The notes beneath the pieces are model-generated. The model searched no databases and was not told the DNA's origin. It was given only the letters and a program-made list of their open reading frames with translations. A stretch of DNA of 64,000 nucleotides from an uncultured Oscillibacter sp. (lineage in GTDB: Bacteria > Bacillota > Clostridia > Oscillospirales > Oscillospiraceae). Location of the stretch: NCBI GenBank assembly GCA_910577405.1, contig CAJTMG010000016.1, forward strand, positions 1-64,000, in the 5' to 3' direction. Of this stretch, positions 20,237 to 30,514 are shown in pieces. Each line of letters opens with the position of its first letter. The first letter of the stretch is position 1. Made by a program: the position numbers and the translations under genes.

Positions 20237-23200
20237 ATGAGCGATTACAAAGCGGGAAATAATATTGCCTTTGACGCCATTAAAATAGGGATGGCTTCGC
20301 CGGAGCAGATTCGCGAATGGTCCTACGGCGAGGTGAAAAAACCCGAAACCATCAACTACCGCACCCTCAAGCCGGAACGGGACGGCCTGTTCTGCGAGCG
20401 GATCTTCGGGCCTACCAAGGACTGGGAGTGTCACTGCGGAAAGTACAAGAAGATCCGCTACAAGGGGAAGATCTGCGACCGCTGCGGCGTGGAGGTCACC
20501 CGTGCCAAGGTCCGCCGGGAACGGATGGGCCATATCGAGCTGGCTACCCCCGTCAGCCATATCTGGTACTTTAAGGGCATCCCCTCCCGGATGGGCCTGC
20601 TGCTGGATATCAGCCCCAGGATTCTGGAGAACGTGCTCTATTTCGCCAGCTATATCGTCATTGACCCCGGCGAGACCCCTTTGAGCCGGAATCAGATCCT
20701 CTCTGAAAAAGAATATCGGGATTACCGGGAAAAATATGAGGACGATTTCGAGGCCGGTATGGGCGCGGAGGCCGTTAAAAAACTGCTCCAGGCCGTGGAT
20801 ATGGAGAAGCTCTCCCAGCAGCTCCACGCCGAACTGAAGGGCGCTTCCGGCCAGAAAAAGACCCGGATCGTCAAGCGGCTGGAGGTGGTGGACGCCTTCC
20901 GGATTTCCGGGAACAAGCCGGAGTGGATGATTATCGACGTGCTGCCGGTGATCCCTCCCGAGCTGCGGCCTATGGTTCAGCTGGACGGCGGACGCTTCGC
21001 CACCTCTGACCTGAACGACCTCTATCGCCGGGTGATTAACCGCAACAACCGTTTGAAAAGACTGATTCAGCTCAATGCCCCTGATATCATTATCCGGAAC
21101 GAAAAGCGGATGCTCCAGGAGGCCGTGGACGCCCTGATTGACAACGGACGCCGGGGCCGCGCCGTGACCGGTGCCAATAACCGGGCCCTGAAATCCCTCA
21201 GCGATCTGCTCAAGGGCAAGCAGGGGCGTTTCCGGCAGAACCTTCTGGGCAAGCGGGTGGACTACTCCGGACGTTCCGTTATCGTGGTTGGCCCTGAGCT
21301 GAAAATCTACCAGTGCGGCGTGCCCAAGGAAATGGCTGTGGAACTCTTCCGGCCCTTTATTATGAAGAAGCTGGTGGAGGACCAGACGGCCAATAATATC
21401 AAGTCCGCCAAGAAGATGGTGGATAAGGGAGACACCGCCGTCTGGGACGCCCTGGACGTGATTATAAAAGACCATCCCGTCATGCTGAACCGCGCGCCTA
21501 CCCTGCACCGTCTGGGCATTCAGGCGTTCGAGCCGGTTCTGGTGGACGGCCGGGCTTTGAAGCTCCATCCCCTGAACTGCACCGCCTTTAACGCGGACTT
21601 CGACGGCGACCAGATGGCGATTCACGTCCCCCTGTCCGCCGAGGCTCAGGCGGAGGCCCGGATTCTCATGCTCTCCGCCAATAACCTCCTGCGGCCTCAG
21701 GACGGCGGGCCTGTCACCGTGCCTACGCAGGATATGGTGCTGGGTTCCTATTACCTGACCATGGACCGGATGGGCAGGGCGGAAAAGGGCGCGGAGGAGA
21801 TCTGGTGCGAAGGCCGGGGAGATACCAGATTGGAAGCCGGGCAGGTTGTCAGCGCGGACCTGTTCCTTGCCGCCAATGAGTGTGTTGATAAGGCCAACGC
21901 GGTCGCTGAAGAGGCCAACGCGGAGATTGAGAAGGCCTTAAAGACAGTCAAAAGGGCGGAAGGGGACGGTTTCAATGAGAAGCCGCGTTCTGACGTCGAT
22001 GCGCTCGTTAAAAAGGCCTGCAAGGAGATTGCCAGAGTCAACAGGATTCTTGACAAGGCGGAGAAGGCAGAGCAGGACTGCGGCGGCTCCGTTATAGAGA
22101 AGCTCCGGGCCGCCAGCGCCGCGCTTGACTGGGACGGTAAGGACGGCAAAACGGCAGAAGACGCCGCTGATGTGGAGCTTGTTCCAGTGGAGAAGTTTCC
22201 CCTGAAACAAAAGGCCGTCTATAAACCCCTGCGGATGTACGCCAGCGAGGACGAGGCAATGATGGCCTATAACGAGGGCGTGATCGGCGCGCATTGCCCC
22301 ATTCTGGTCCGCCGGACGCTGATTCATCAGACCGTGATTGAGGAAGAGGGTCAGACAGCCATTGTGGACCCCAGCTTCGAGGAGTGGATTACCCCCAACC
22401 GGCTTCAGGTGATGCGTACCCGGAGAAACGGACGGCAGAATTACCGCGTCCGGGAGGAAGCCTTTGTTCAGGTGGTGGAAATCACCCCGGGCCGGATTAT
22501 CTTCAATCATAACGTGCCCCAGGACCTGGGCTTTGTGGACCGCGTCGTCTACTCCGAGGAAGAAATCCAGAACGCCAGCCCCGAAGAACAGGCCCGGATG
22601 CGAGAGGCGATGCGGCACGTCTGCGATTACGAGATTACCAGGACCTGCGGCAAGAAGCAGCTGGGCGAGATTGTTGACAAAACCATCAACAAGCACGGCT
22701 TTACCATGGCCGCGGAGGTCCTGGACGCGGTGAAGTCCACAGGCTACAAGTATTCCACTCAGGCCGCCATTACCGTTTCCATCGCCGATATGACCATCCC
22801 GCCGAAAAAGTATGAAATGGTTGCCGCAACGGAACGGACCGTTCTGGATATTGAAGCGCAGTATATGATGGGCTTCATGACGGAACAGGAACGCTATAAG
22901 CAGGTGGTGGAGAGCTGGGAGGCGACCACCGAAGACGTGTCCAAGGCGCTGCAGGCCAATCTGGACCGCTACAACCCCATTTTCATGATGGCCGATTCCG
23001 GCGCCCGCGGTTCCATGAAGCAGATCCGCCAGCTTGCCGGTATGCGCGGACTGATCGCCAACACCGCCGGCAGGACCATCGAGATTCCCATCAAGGCCAA
23101 CTACCGCGAGGGCCTGACGGCGCTTGAATATTTCATCTCCAGCCGCGGCGCGCGAAAGGGCCTGGCCGATACCGCCCTCCGCACCGCCGACTCCGGTTAC

Positions 23201-24586
23201 CTGACCCGCCGGATGGTGGACGTGTCCCAGGAAGTCATTATCCGGAAAGACGACTGCGGCGCGACCCATGGCATCAAGGTTTCCGAAATCAGCGAGGGCG
23301 GGCAGGTGATTGAAGACCTGGCGACCCGTCTCCAGGGCCGGTTCCTGGTGGCCGACGTGGTGGATGCGGATACCGGCGAAGTCCTGATCTCCAACAATGT
23401 CATGATGAAGGGCAAGCCGGAGGCCAAGCTGCTGGAGAGCCGGAAATGGGTACAAGAGAACCCCGGCGATCCCTGCTCCTTCGACCCCGCGGAGGGCAAA
23501 AAGGTCGTGGTCATGATCCGTACCGTCCTGACCTGCAAGGCCCCCAGCGGCGTCTGTGCCAAGTGCTACGGCATGAACCTTGCAACACAGCAGCCCGTGG
23601 GTCCCGGCGAGGCCGTCGGCATTATCGCGGCCCAGTCCATCGGCGAACCCGGCACCCAGCTGACTATGCGTACCTTCCACACCGGCGGTCTGGCTGGCGG
23701 CGATATCACCCAGGGCCTTCCCCGTGTCGAGGAGCTGTTTGAGGCCCGGAAACCCAAGCGGATGGCTACCCTGTCTGAAATCAGCGGCACCGTCCACTTT
23801 GAGGAAGCCGCCAAGGGCAGCCTGCTCAATATCGTTGTCACTGCCCCCGACGGTGATACCCGCTCTTATGCCGTGCCCCATACCGGCTTGCAGGTGAAGG
23901 AGGGCGAAGTGATTGAGGCGGGCCACCAGCTCACCTACGGCGCGCTGAATCCCCACGACGTGCTCCATATCCGGGGCGCGGACGCGGTGTATAACTATCT
24001 GATTCAGGAAGTCCTCCGGGTGTACCGTCAGCAGGGCGTGGACATCAACGATAAGCATATTGAGGTCATTGTCCGTCAGATGATGCGCAAGGTCCGGCTG
24101 GAGGACGCGGGCGACACCGATTTGCTGGACGGCTCTATGGTGGACGTTCTGGAGCTGGACAACGCCAACGACGAGATCGCCCGCCGGAATGAAAACGGAG
24201 AGCGTCAGGAGGACGGAGAGCCCCTGCGTCCCGCCGTAGGCACCCAGCTGCTCATGGGCATCACCAAGGCGTCCCTGGCGACGGATTCCTTCCTGTCCGC
24301 GGCGTCCTTCCAGGAGACCACCAAGGTCCTGACGGAAGCCGCCATCAAGGGCAAGAAAGACCATCTCTGCGGCCTGAAGGAAAATGTCATCATCGGAAAG
24401 CTGATTCCCGCCGGCACAGGACTTCAGGCGTACCACAGCTTTGCGGAACAGGCTCCCGCGGCGGAGGCGCCGGTGGAGATTCCCGGCGAGGACCCCGAGA
24501 CGGAGCTGGACCCCTTTGAGATGCAGGTCCTGGAGGCGATTCCGGCAGCAGTACAGCCCATTCCGGAAATCACCGACCCCGACTGA
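20237..24586 (+). CDS. rpoC: DNA-directed RNA polymerase subunit beta' with a lineage-type insertion
   Basis: The 1449-residue subunit has the N-terminal zinc Cys (CHCGKYKKIRYKGKICDRC, about residues 55-75), the catalytic NADFDGDQMA (about residues 453-462), the second Cys cluster (CK...CAKCYG) and the C-terminal TQLTMRTFHTGG. Between the end of the active-site domain (YYLTMDR, residue 511) and the secondary-channel region resuming near residue 662 (YKPLRMYASEDEA) there are about 145 residues absent from Bacillus beta'. This insertion is Ala/Glu/Lys-rich and probably largely helical. AGGAGG precedes the ATG. A strong hairpin terminator follows. Confidence 0.97.
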   Translation: MSDYKAGNNIAFDAIKIGMASPEQIREWSYGEVKKPETINYRTLKPERDGLFCERIFGPTKDWECHCGKYKKIRYKGKICDRCGVEVTRAKVRRERMGHIELATPVSHIWYFKGIPSRMGLLLDISPRILENVLYFASYIVIDPGETPLSRNQILSEKEYRDYREKYEDDFEAGMGAEAVKKLLQAVDMEKLSQQLHAELKGASGQKKTRIVKRLEVVDAFRISGNKPEWMIIDVLPVIPPELRPMVQLDGGRFATSDLNDLYRRVINRNNRLKRLIQLNAPDIIIRNEKRMLQEAVDALIDNGRRGRAVTGANNRALKSLSDLLKGKQGRFRQNLLGKRVDYSGRSVIVVGPELKIYQCGVPKEMAVELFRPFIMKKLVEDQTANNIKSAKKMVDKGDTAVWDALDVIIKDHPVMLNRAPTLHRLGIQAFEPVLVDGRALKLHPLNCTAFNADFDGDQMAIHVPLSAEAQAEARILMLSANNLLRPQDGGPVTVPTQDMVLGSYYLTMDRMGRAEKGAEEIWCEGRGDTRLEAGQVVSADLFLAANECVDKANAVAEEANAEIEKALKTVKRAEGDGFNEKPRSDVDALVKKACKEIARVNRILDKAEKAEQDCGGSVIEKLRAASAALDWDGKDGKTAEDAADVELVPVEKFPLKQKAVYKPLRMYASEDEAMMAYNEGVIGAHCPILVRRTLIHQTVIEEEGQTAIVDPSFEEWITPNRLQVMRTRRNGRQNYRVREEAFVQVVEITPGRIIFNHNVPQDLGFVDRVVYSEEEIQNASPEEQARMREAMRHVCDYEITRTCGKKQLGEIVDKTINKHGFTMAAEVLDAVKSTGYKYSTQAAITVSIADMTIPPKKYEMVAATERTVLDIEAQYMMGFMTEQERYKQVVESWEATTEDVSKALQANLDRYNPIFMMADSGARGSMKQIRQLAGMRGLIANTAGRTIEIPIKANYREGLTALEYFISSRGARKGLADTALRTADSGYLTRRMVDVSQEVIIRKDDCGATHGIKVSEISEGGQVIEDLATRLQGRFLVADVVDADTGEVLISNNVMMKGKPEAKLLESRKWVQENPGDPCSFDPAEGKKVVVMIRTVLTCKAPSGVCAKCYGMNLATQQPVGPGEAVGIIAAQSIGEPGTQLTMRTFHTGGLAGGDITQGLPRVEELFEARKPKRMATLSEISGTVHFEEAAKGSLLNIVVTAPDGDTRSYAVPHTGLQVKEGEVIEAGHQLTYGALNPHDVLHIRGADAVYNYLIQEVLRVYRQQGVDINDKHIEVIVRQMMRKVRLEDAGDTDLLDGSMVDVLELDNANDEIARRNENGERQEDGEPLRPAVGTQLLMGITKASLATDSFLSAASFQETTKVLTEAAIKGKKDHLCGLKENVIIGKLIPAGTGLQAYHSFAEQAPAAEAPVEIPGEDPETELDPFEMQVLEAIPAAVQPIPEITDPD

Positions 24587-24618
24587 CAGCAGTCTTAATA
24601 ACCAGCGCAGAATAAACG

Positions 24619-24664
24619 AATTCCCTCAGAAGACCTTGAAAACGGGTCTTTTGAGGGAATTTTG
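24619..24664 (+). terminator. Intrinsic terminator of rpoBC, shared with the convergent gene
   Basis: AATTCCCTCAGAAGACC pairs with GGTCTTTTGAGGGAATT and is followed by TTT. It lies between two convergent stop codons and may work in both directions. Confidence 0.85.
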
Positions 24665-24669
24665 TTCTG

Positions 24670-26190
24670 TCAGCCTTTGAGAATGTCGGTGTTCCGGTAC
24701 TGGATGGCCTCCGCGAGATGGGCCGCGCCGATATCAGGTTCCCCCTCCAGGTCCGCGATGGTCCGTGCAACCCGAAGGATACGGTCATGGGAACGGGCAG
24801 TAAGACCCATACGCTGGAAGGCATTTTTCATCAGCTTTTCCCCCGCGTCGTCCAGCCGGCAGAATTCCGCGAGCTGTGACGGGGCAATCTGTGCGTTGCA
24901 GGCCGCGCCGGACCCGGAGAGCCGCGCCGTCTGAACAGCCCTTGCCGCGTCCACCCGGGCCTTTACGTCCTTGGAGCTTTCCGGCTTCTCTCTGCGGCGC
25001 ATGGCTTCATATTCCACTGACGGCACCGTAATATGGAGATCGATCCGGTCCAAAAGAGGCCCTGAAATCTTCTCCACATACCGCGCCCGCTCCCGGTCAG
25101 AACAGGTGCAGCGGCGGTCCGGATGCCCCCGCCAGCCGCAGCGACAGGGATTCATAGCGCACACCAGCTGGAATCTCGCCGGAAGCTTCATGGTCCCTCC
25201 GGCCCGGGCCACTGTCACCTCTCCGTCCTCTAAAGGCTGACGCAGGACTTCCAGAGCGTCCCGGCGGAATTCGGGCAGCTCGTCCAGGAACAGCACGCCG
25301 TTATGGGCCAGGGAGATTTCCCCCGGACGCATTGCCGGACCGCCTCCCGCCAGCGCCGAAGCCGAGGTGGAGTGATGGGGGTTCCGGAAGGGCCTCCGGG
25401 TCAGCAGCGGGTTCCGGGGGTCCGTCAGGCCAGCCACAGACCAAACCCCTGACACGGCCAGCGCTTCCTCACGGCCCATATCCGGCAGAATGGACGGCAG
25501 CCGCTTGGCCAGCATGGATTTCCCCGCGCCGGGAGAGCCGATCAAAAGCACGTTGTGGCCTCCGGCGGCGGCAATCTCCAAGGCCCGCTTGACATTCTCC
25601 TGCCCCATCACGTCCTGGAAGTCCAGCAGGTTTTTTTCGCTGTTGTCCGGAGTCCAGCGGGGCGCGGGGTCCAGAAGCCGTTCCCCCCGGAGATGGGCCA
25701 TCAGGGAGGCAACGTCCGGCACGCCATAGACCGTCAGACCGCCCGCAAGGGTTGCCTCGGCAGCGTTCTCCGCAGGCACGAACAGCCTCCGTATGCCTGC
25801 CGCCTCCGCCGCCAAAGCCATGGGAAGCACTCCCGTCACACGCCGCAAGGCTCCCGTCAAAGACAGCTCCCCGATAAAAGCGGCGTCCTCCGGCGGCGCT
25901 GGCAGGTCCCCGGCGGCAGACAGAATTCCTACGAAAATCGGCAGGTCGTAGACAGTCCCCGCTTTCTTCTTTCCCGCCGGGGCCAGGTTTACCGTGATCC
26001 GGCTGACAGGAAACTTCACGTCTCCGTTCTTCACCGCCGCCCGTACCCGTTCCCGAGCCTCCCGCACCGCCGCGTCCGGAAGCCCTACAACCTCAAATGC
26101 CGGAAGCCCGCCCGACAGAAAGCATTCCGCGCTGACCTCGTATCCCTGCACGCCGCTCAGACCCAGGGACCGCACTGTTACTACCATCGC
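24670..26190 (-). CDS. YifB/ComM-family Mg-chelatase-like AAA+ ATPase
   Basis: The start at ATG 26190 has AGGAGG nine bases upstream; the in-frame ATG at 26214 lies above that site. The 506-residue protein has the N-terminal ChlI/Lon-like domain (GLPDAAVREARERVRAA, INLAPAGKKKAG-like), a central AAA+ module with Walker A GSPGAGKSM (about residue 217) and Walker B GVLFLDELPEF, and the four-Cys signature CAMNPCRCGWRGHP...CTC, then the C-terminal Mg_chelatase domain. ComM of this family is a hexameric branch-migration helicase that helps integrate transforming DNA; the role in Clostridia is less clear. It is convergent with rpoC and alone on its strand here. Confidence 0.93.
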   Translation of the reverse strand, partial: AMVVTVRSLGLSGVQGYEVSAECFLSGGLPAFEVVGLPDAAVREARERVRAAVKNGDVKFPVSRITVNLAPAGKKKAGTVYDLPIFVGILSAAGDLPAPPEDAAFIGELSLTGALRRVTGVLPMALAAEAAGIRRLFVPAENAAEATLAGGLTVYGVPDVASLMAHLRGERLLDPAPRWTPDNSEKNLLDFQDVMGQENVKRALEIAAAGGHNVLLIGSPGAGKSMLAKRLPSILPDMGREEALAVSGVWSVAGLTDPRNPLLTRRPFRNPHHSTSASALAGGGPAMRPGEISLAHNGVLFLDELPEFRRDALEVLRQPLEDGEVTVARAGGTMKLPARFQLVCAMNPCRCGWRGHPDRRCTCSDRERARYVEKISGPLLDRIDLHITVPSVEYEAMRRREKPESSKDVKARVDAARAVQTARLSGSGAACNAQIAPSQLAEFCRLDDAGEKLMKNAFQRMGLTARSHDRILRVARTIADLEGEPDIGAAHLAEAIQYRNTDILKG

Positions 26191-26559
26191 CTTTGACCTC
26201 CTGTATTTTGTCATTTTTATCCACTATACCACAAAATACCTCAAAAGAAAAGGACTGCACAGGAACTTCCGGACCGCTTCTGAAAATAACAGACAAAAAA
26301 GAAGAATTTCAAACGTTCTCAGACGCCGGACAGTTCTTGAAGCGCCGCCAGCCTTTGCTATGATAAAATGAAGGACAAACCCAGAATAGAAAATGCCTCC
26401 CGCCGCCCGATTTCCGGCTCCCAGACTTTGAAGAAAAAGAACAGAAAACCAAAAGCAAAACTGCCGGAGAAAAGACGACCCCACCCGGACCGTCCGGCAA
26501 AATCGTTTACCTGGCAAGAAAGGGCGGAAAAATTTGTGCAAAAAATAACAAAGCTCCAG
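26191..26559. other. Intergenic region between yifB and nifJ
   Basis: No convincing gene is present. On the minus strand a weak yifB promoter is possible: TATAGT with a TGG extension (plus 26223-26228). On the plus strand TTGAAG (about 26336) and TATGAT (about 26358), 16 bp apart, form a second possible promoter far upstream of nifJ. The middle is A-rich on the plus strand. Confidence 0.35.
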
Positions 26560-26588
26560 TTTACAGAGGGGAAAAGTCGTGCTATAAT
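26560..26588 (+). promoter_or_regulatory. Promoter of nifJ
   Basis: TTTACA (26560-26565) and TATAAT (26583-26588) are exactly 17 bp apart. An ~80-nt leader follows before AGGAGG and the ATG. Confidence 0.85.
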
Positions 26589-26671
26589 AAAAAACGCATG
26601 GGAGTTCGGCAGGGGAGAGAGGCCGGGTTTCCTGTCTTTGGAGAGATTGCGAGTTAACAGGAGGTACATTT

Positions 26672-29600
26672 ATGGCAAGAAAGTTCAAGTCCATGGACGG
26701 CAATAACGCCGCTGCATACGTCAGCTACGCGTTTACCGAGGTGGCCGGGATTTACCCCATCACCCCGTCTTCGCCCATGGCAGATCTGGTCGATCAGTGG
26801 TCCGCTGCTGGTCAGAAGAATATCTTCGGCACCACCGTCAAGGTCTGTGAGATGCAGTCCGAGGCTGGCGCGTCCGGCACCGTGCATGGCTCCTTGGCCG
26901 CGGGCGCTATGACCACCACCTACACGGCCTCTCAGGGTTTGCTGCTCATGATTCCCAATATGTATAAAATCGCCGGCGAGCTGCTGCCCTGCGTGTTCCA
27001 TGTCTCTGCACGTACCGTGTCCAGTCACGCGCTGAATATCTTCGGCGACCATTCCGACGTGCTGGCCTGCCGTCAGACCGGTTTCGCTATGCTCTGCGAG
27101 GGCAACGTGCAGGAAGTCATGGACCTCAGCCCTGTGGCGCATCTGGCCGCCATCGAGGGAAAGGTTCCCTTTATCAACTTCTTCGACGGCTTCCGGACTT
27201 CTCACGAGATTCAGAAAGTCGCCGTCTGGGATTACGACGACCTGAAGGAAATGTGCGATATGGACGCCGTGGACGCGTTCCGCAAGCACGCCCTGAATCC
27301 CGAGCGTCCGGCTATGCGCGGCTCTCACGAGAACGGCGATATCTTCTTCCAGCATCGTGAAGCCTGCAACCCCTATTACGACGCTCTGCCCGATGTGGTC
27401 GAGAAGTATATGGGCAAGATCAACGAGAAGCTGGGCACCAATTATCAGCTCTTTAACTACTACGGCGCTCCCGACGCGGAACGTGTGATCATCGCTATGG
27501 GCTCCATCTGCGACGTGGCCGAGGAAGTCATCGATTACATGACCGCCAAGGGTGAAAAGGTCGGCCTGATCAAAGTCCGCCTGTATCGTCCCTTCAAGGC
27601 AGACAAGCTCATCGCCGCTATCCCCGCCGCCTGCAAGAAGATCGCCGTTCTGGACCGCACCAAGGAACCCGGTTCCCAGGGCGAGCCTCTGTATATGGAC
27701 GTTGTCACCGCTCTGGCCAACGCCGGCAGAAACGACATCAAGGTCATCGGCGGCCGTTACGGTCTGGGCAGCAAGGACACCCCGCCCGCCAGCGTCTTCG
27801 CCGTGTATGACGAGCTGGCAAAGGACGAGATGAAGCGTCAGTTCACCATCGGCATCGTGGACGACGTGACCCACCTCAGCCTGGAGGAGAAGCCCGCACC
27901 CAATACCGCCGCGGAAGGCACCATCGAGTGCAAGTTCTGGGGTCTGGGCGGCGACGGTACTGTCGGCGCAAACAAGAACTCCATCAAGATCATCGGCGAC
28001 CATACCGACAAGTACGTGCAGGCTTACTTCCAGTACGACTCCAAGAAGACCGGCGGCGTCACCGTCAGCCATCTGCGCTTCGGCGATAAGGCCATCCGGT
28101 CCCCCTACTATATCAATAAGGCCGACTTCGTTGCCTGCCATGTGCCCGCCTACATCATCAAGGCGTTCCCCATGGTCCGGGACGTGAAGGACGGCGGTAC
28201 CTTCCTCATCAACTGCCAGTGGAGCGATGAAGAGGTCAACAAGCATATGCCCGCCGTGGCCAAGCGCTATATTGCCGCCCATAATATCCAGGTCTATACC
28301 ATCAACGCCATCGACCTGGCCCGGGACATCGGCATGGGCAAGCGTACCAACACCATCCTCCAGTCCGCGTTCTTCTCTCTGGCCAAGGTCATGCCCGAGG
28401 CGGAGGCCATCCAGTATATGAAGGACGCCGCTACCCATTCCTACCTGAAGAAGGGTCAGGACGTGGTGGATATGAACCACAAGGCCATTGACGCAGGCGC
28501 CACCGCTTACAGGAAGTTCGAGGTTCCCGCTGACTGGGCCGACGCGCAGGATACCCCCGATACCACCGTGCGCACCGGACGTCCCGAGTTGGTGGAGCAG
28601 GTCAAGAACATCCTGGACCCCGTGGGCCGTATGGATGGCGACAGCCTGCCCGTGTCCGCCTTCGTGAAGCACGTGGACGGTCAGTTTGAGCTGGGCGCGG
28701 CTGCCTACGAAAAGCGCGGCGTGGCCGTCACGGTGCCTACCTGGATTCCCGAGAACTGCATCCAGTGCAACCAGTGCGCCTATGTCTGCCCCCATGCGAC
28801 CATCCGTCCCTACGCCCTGACCGCGGACGAGGCTGGCAAGGCTCCCGCTGCCGCAAAGATTGTGGACGCCACCGGCAAGAATGATTACAAGTTCACCATG
28901 GCCGTTTCTCCGCTGGACTGCATGGGCTGCGGCGTGTGCGTCAGCGTCTGCCCGGGCAAGAAGGGCGAGAAGGCTTTGAAGATGGTTCCCCAGGAGCAGG
29001 AGGCCGCTCAGCAGGATGTGTTCAATTACTGCGTGGCCGAGGTCTCCGAGAAGGCCGATATGCAGGCTCTGCCCGGCGTGAAGGGAAGCCAGTTCCGTCA
29101 GCCGCTGCTGGAATTCTCCGGCTCCTGCGCGGGCTGTGCCGAGACCAGCTACGCGCGCCTTGTTACCCAGCTCTTTGGCGACCGTATGTATATCTCCAAC
29201 GCTACCGGCTGCTCCTCCATCTGGGGCGGACCCGCTGCCACCTCTCCTTACTGCACCAATAAGGATGGTCATGGCCCCGCATGGTCCAACTCCCTGTTCG
29301 AGGACAACGCTGAGCATGGTCTGGGTATGTACCTGGGTCAAAAGGCCATCCGCGACAGCCTGAAGGCCAAGACCGAGGCCCTGATTGCTGTGCCTTACAC
29401 ATACAAGCCCTTGAAGGACGCGGCTCAGAAGTGGCTGGACACCATGGAAGACGGCAAGGCCAATGGCGAGGCCACTAAGGAATATGTGAAGCTCCTGGAA
29501 GAGAGCATTATGACCGTGGACGACATCGTAGCCTTTACCTCCAGCCCCGACGCCGCTAAGGTCTTTGGCGATCAGCTGCCTCAGTTCCAGGCCCATGCCA

Positions 29601-30340
29601 AGGAACTCAAGGCCAGCGGCGCGAAGTTCTGCGACTGCGACGCCTGCAAGCTGGTTGCCGAGATCCTGGCCCAGAAGGAATACCTGGCCAAGAAGTCCGT
29701 CTGGATCTTCGGCGGCGACGGCTGGGCTTACGACATCGGCTTCGGCGGCGTGGATCATGTGCTTGCTTCCGGCAACGACGTGAATATCTTCGTGTTCGAT
29801 ACCGAGGTTTACTCCAACACCGGCGGTCAGGCTTCCAAGTCCTCCAACATCGGTCAGGTGGCACAGTTCGCCGCGGCTGGCAAGGAAGTGAAGAAGAAGT
29901 CCCTGGCTGAAATCGCCATGAGCTATGGTTACGTCTACGTTGCCCAGATTGCCATGGGCGCGAATCCGGCTCAGACCCTCAAGGCCATTCAAGAAGCGGA
30001 AGCCTATCCCGGCCCGTCCCTGATTATCGGCTACTCTCCCTGTGAGATGCACAGCATCAAGGGCGGTATGGCCAACTGCCAGGCGGAAATGAAGAAGGCT
30101 GTCGAGTGCGGCTACTGGAACCTGTTCCGCTTCAATCCCGCCGCGGAGGGCGCGAAGTTCACTCTGGACTCCAAGGAACCCGCCGGCGGCTATCAGGACT
30201 TCCTGAAGAACGAAGCCCGCTACAGCCGTCTGACCCGCGAGTTCCCCGACCGTGCCGGCGAGCTGTTCCAGCGCAACGAGCAGGCCGCAATGGACCGCTA
30301 TCAGCATCTGCTCAAGCTCAAGGAGATGTACGCCGACTAA
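26672..30340 (+). CDS. nifJ: Pyruvate:ferredoxin (flavodoxin) oxidoreductase
   Basis: This single-chain 1222-residue homodimeric enzyme oxidises pyruvate with CoA to acetyl-CoA and CO2 and reduces ferredoxin, the central step of anaerobic energy metabolism. Domains in order: an N-terminal pyrimidine-binding region (EVAGIYPITPSSPMADL), a transketolase-like domain, the gamma domain (GLGGDGTVGANKNSIKI), and two ferredoxin clusters at about 697 (CIQCNQCAYVCP) and 750 (CMGCGVCVSVCP). The TPP domain has the fourth-cluster Cys (GSCAGCAET, about 817; later Cys in ISNATGCSS) and the pyrophosphate/Mg motif GGDGWAYDIGFGGVDH (about 1014) with EVYSNTGGQ. AGGAGG precedes the ATG. It is monocistronic, with a strong promoter and two tandem terminators. 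Confidence 0.97.
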   Translation: MARKFKSMDGNNAAAYVSYAFTEVAGIYPITPSSPMADLVDQWSAAGQKNIFGTTVKVCEMQSEAGASGTVHGSLAAGAMTTTYTASQGLLLMIPNMYKIAGELLPCVFHVSARTVSSHALNIFGDHSDVLACRQTGFAMLCEGNVQEVMDLSPVAHLAAIEGKVPFINFFDGFRTSHEIQKVAVWDYDDLKEMCDMDAVDAFRKHALNPERPAMRGSHENGDIFFQHREACNPYYDALPDVVEKYMGKINEKLGTNYQLFNYYGAPDAERVIIAMGSICDVAEEVIDYMTAKGEKVGLIKVRLYRPFKADKLIAAIPAACKKIAVLDRTKEPGSQGEPLYMDVVTALANAGRNDIKVIGGRYGLGSKDTPPASVFAVYDELAKDEMKRQFTIGIVDDVTHLSLEEKPAPNTAAEGTIECKFWGLGGDGTVGANKNSIKIIGDHTDKYVQAYFQYDSKKTGGVTVSHLRFGDKAIRSPYYINKADFVACHVPAYIIKAFPMVRDVKDGGTFLINCQWSDEEVNKHMPAVAKRYIAAHNIQVYTINAIDLARDIGMGKRTNTILQSAFFSLAKVMPEAEAIQYMKDAATHSYLKKGQDVVDMNHKAIDAGATAYRKFEVPADWADAQDTPDTTVRTGRPELVEQVKNILDPVGRMDGDSLPVSAFVKHVDGQFELGAAAYEKRGVAVTVPTWIPENCIQCNQCAYVCPHATIRPYALTADEAGKAPAAAKIVDATGKNDYKFTMAVSPLDCMGCGVCVSVCPGKKGEKALKMVPQEQEAAQQDVFNYCVAEVSEKADMQALPGVKGSQFRQPLLEFSGSCAGCAETSYARLVTQLFGDRMYISNATGCSSIWGGPAATSPYCTNKDGHGPAWSNSLFEDNAEHGLGMYLGQKAIRDSLKAKTEALIAVPYTYKPLKDAAQKWLDTMEDGKANGEATKEYVKLLEESIMTVDDIVAFTSSPDAAKVFGDQLPQFQAHAKELKASGAKFCDCDACKLVAEILAQKEYLAKKSVWIFGGDGWAYDIGFGGVDHVLASGNDVNIFVFDTEVYSNTGGQASKSSNIGQVAQFAAAGKEVKKKSLAEIAMSYGYVYVAQIAMGANPAQTLKAIQEAEAYPGPSLIIGYSPCEMHSIKGGMANCQAEMKKAVECGYWNLFRFNPAAEGAKFTLDSKEPAGGYQDFLKNEARYSRLTREFPDRAGELFQRNEQAAMDRYQHLLKLKEMYAD

Positions 30341-30372
30341 GACACGGCTCTCCTGAAAGCGAAAAGAATATC

Positions 30373-30408
30373 AAGGCGTCCGTGGGATTTTCCTGCGGGC
30401 GTCTTTTT
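30373..30408 (+). terminator. First terminator behind nifJ
   Basis: AAGGCGTCCGTGGG pairs with CCTGCGGGCGTCTT through several G-U pairs. TTTTT follows. Confidence 0.75.
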
Positions 30409-30423
30409 GCCCGGGAATGCAGA

Positions 30424-30464
30424 AACGCGGCGGGTCCGGACAAAGCAGGACCTGCCGCGTTTTT
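30424..30464 (+). terminator. Second, stronger terminator behind nifJ
   Basis: AACGCGGCGGGTCC pairs with GGACCTGCCGCGTT and is followed by TTTT. It sits 15 bp behind the first. Confidence 0.85.
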
Positions 30465-30514
30465 GTTTGTATCCCTTATTTATCTCTGTAAGTACCCGTC
30501 GCACCGCAAGAGGT

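Noticed and set aside
26654..30307. Open frame of over 1200 codons opposite nifJ
   Set aside because: It is antisense to nifJ along its whole length and shows the typical low-complexity His/Val/Gly composition of a shadow frame; no start signal or domain.
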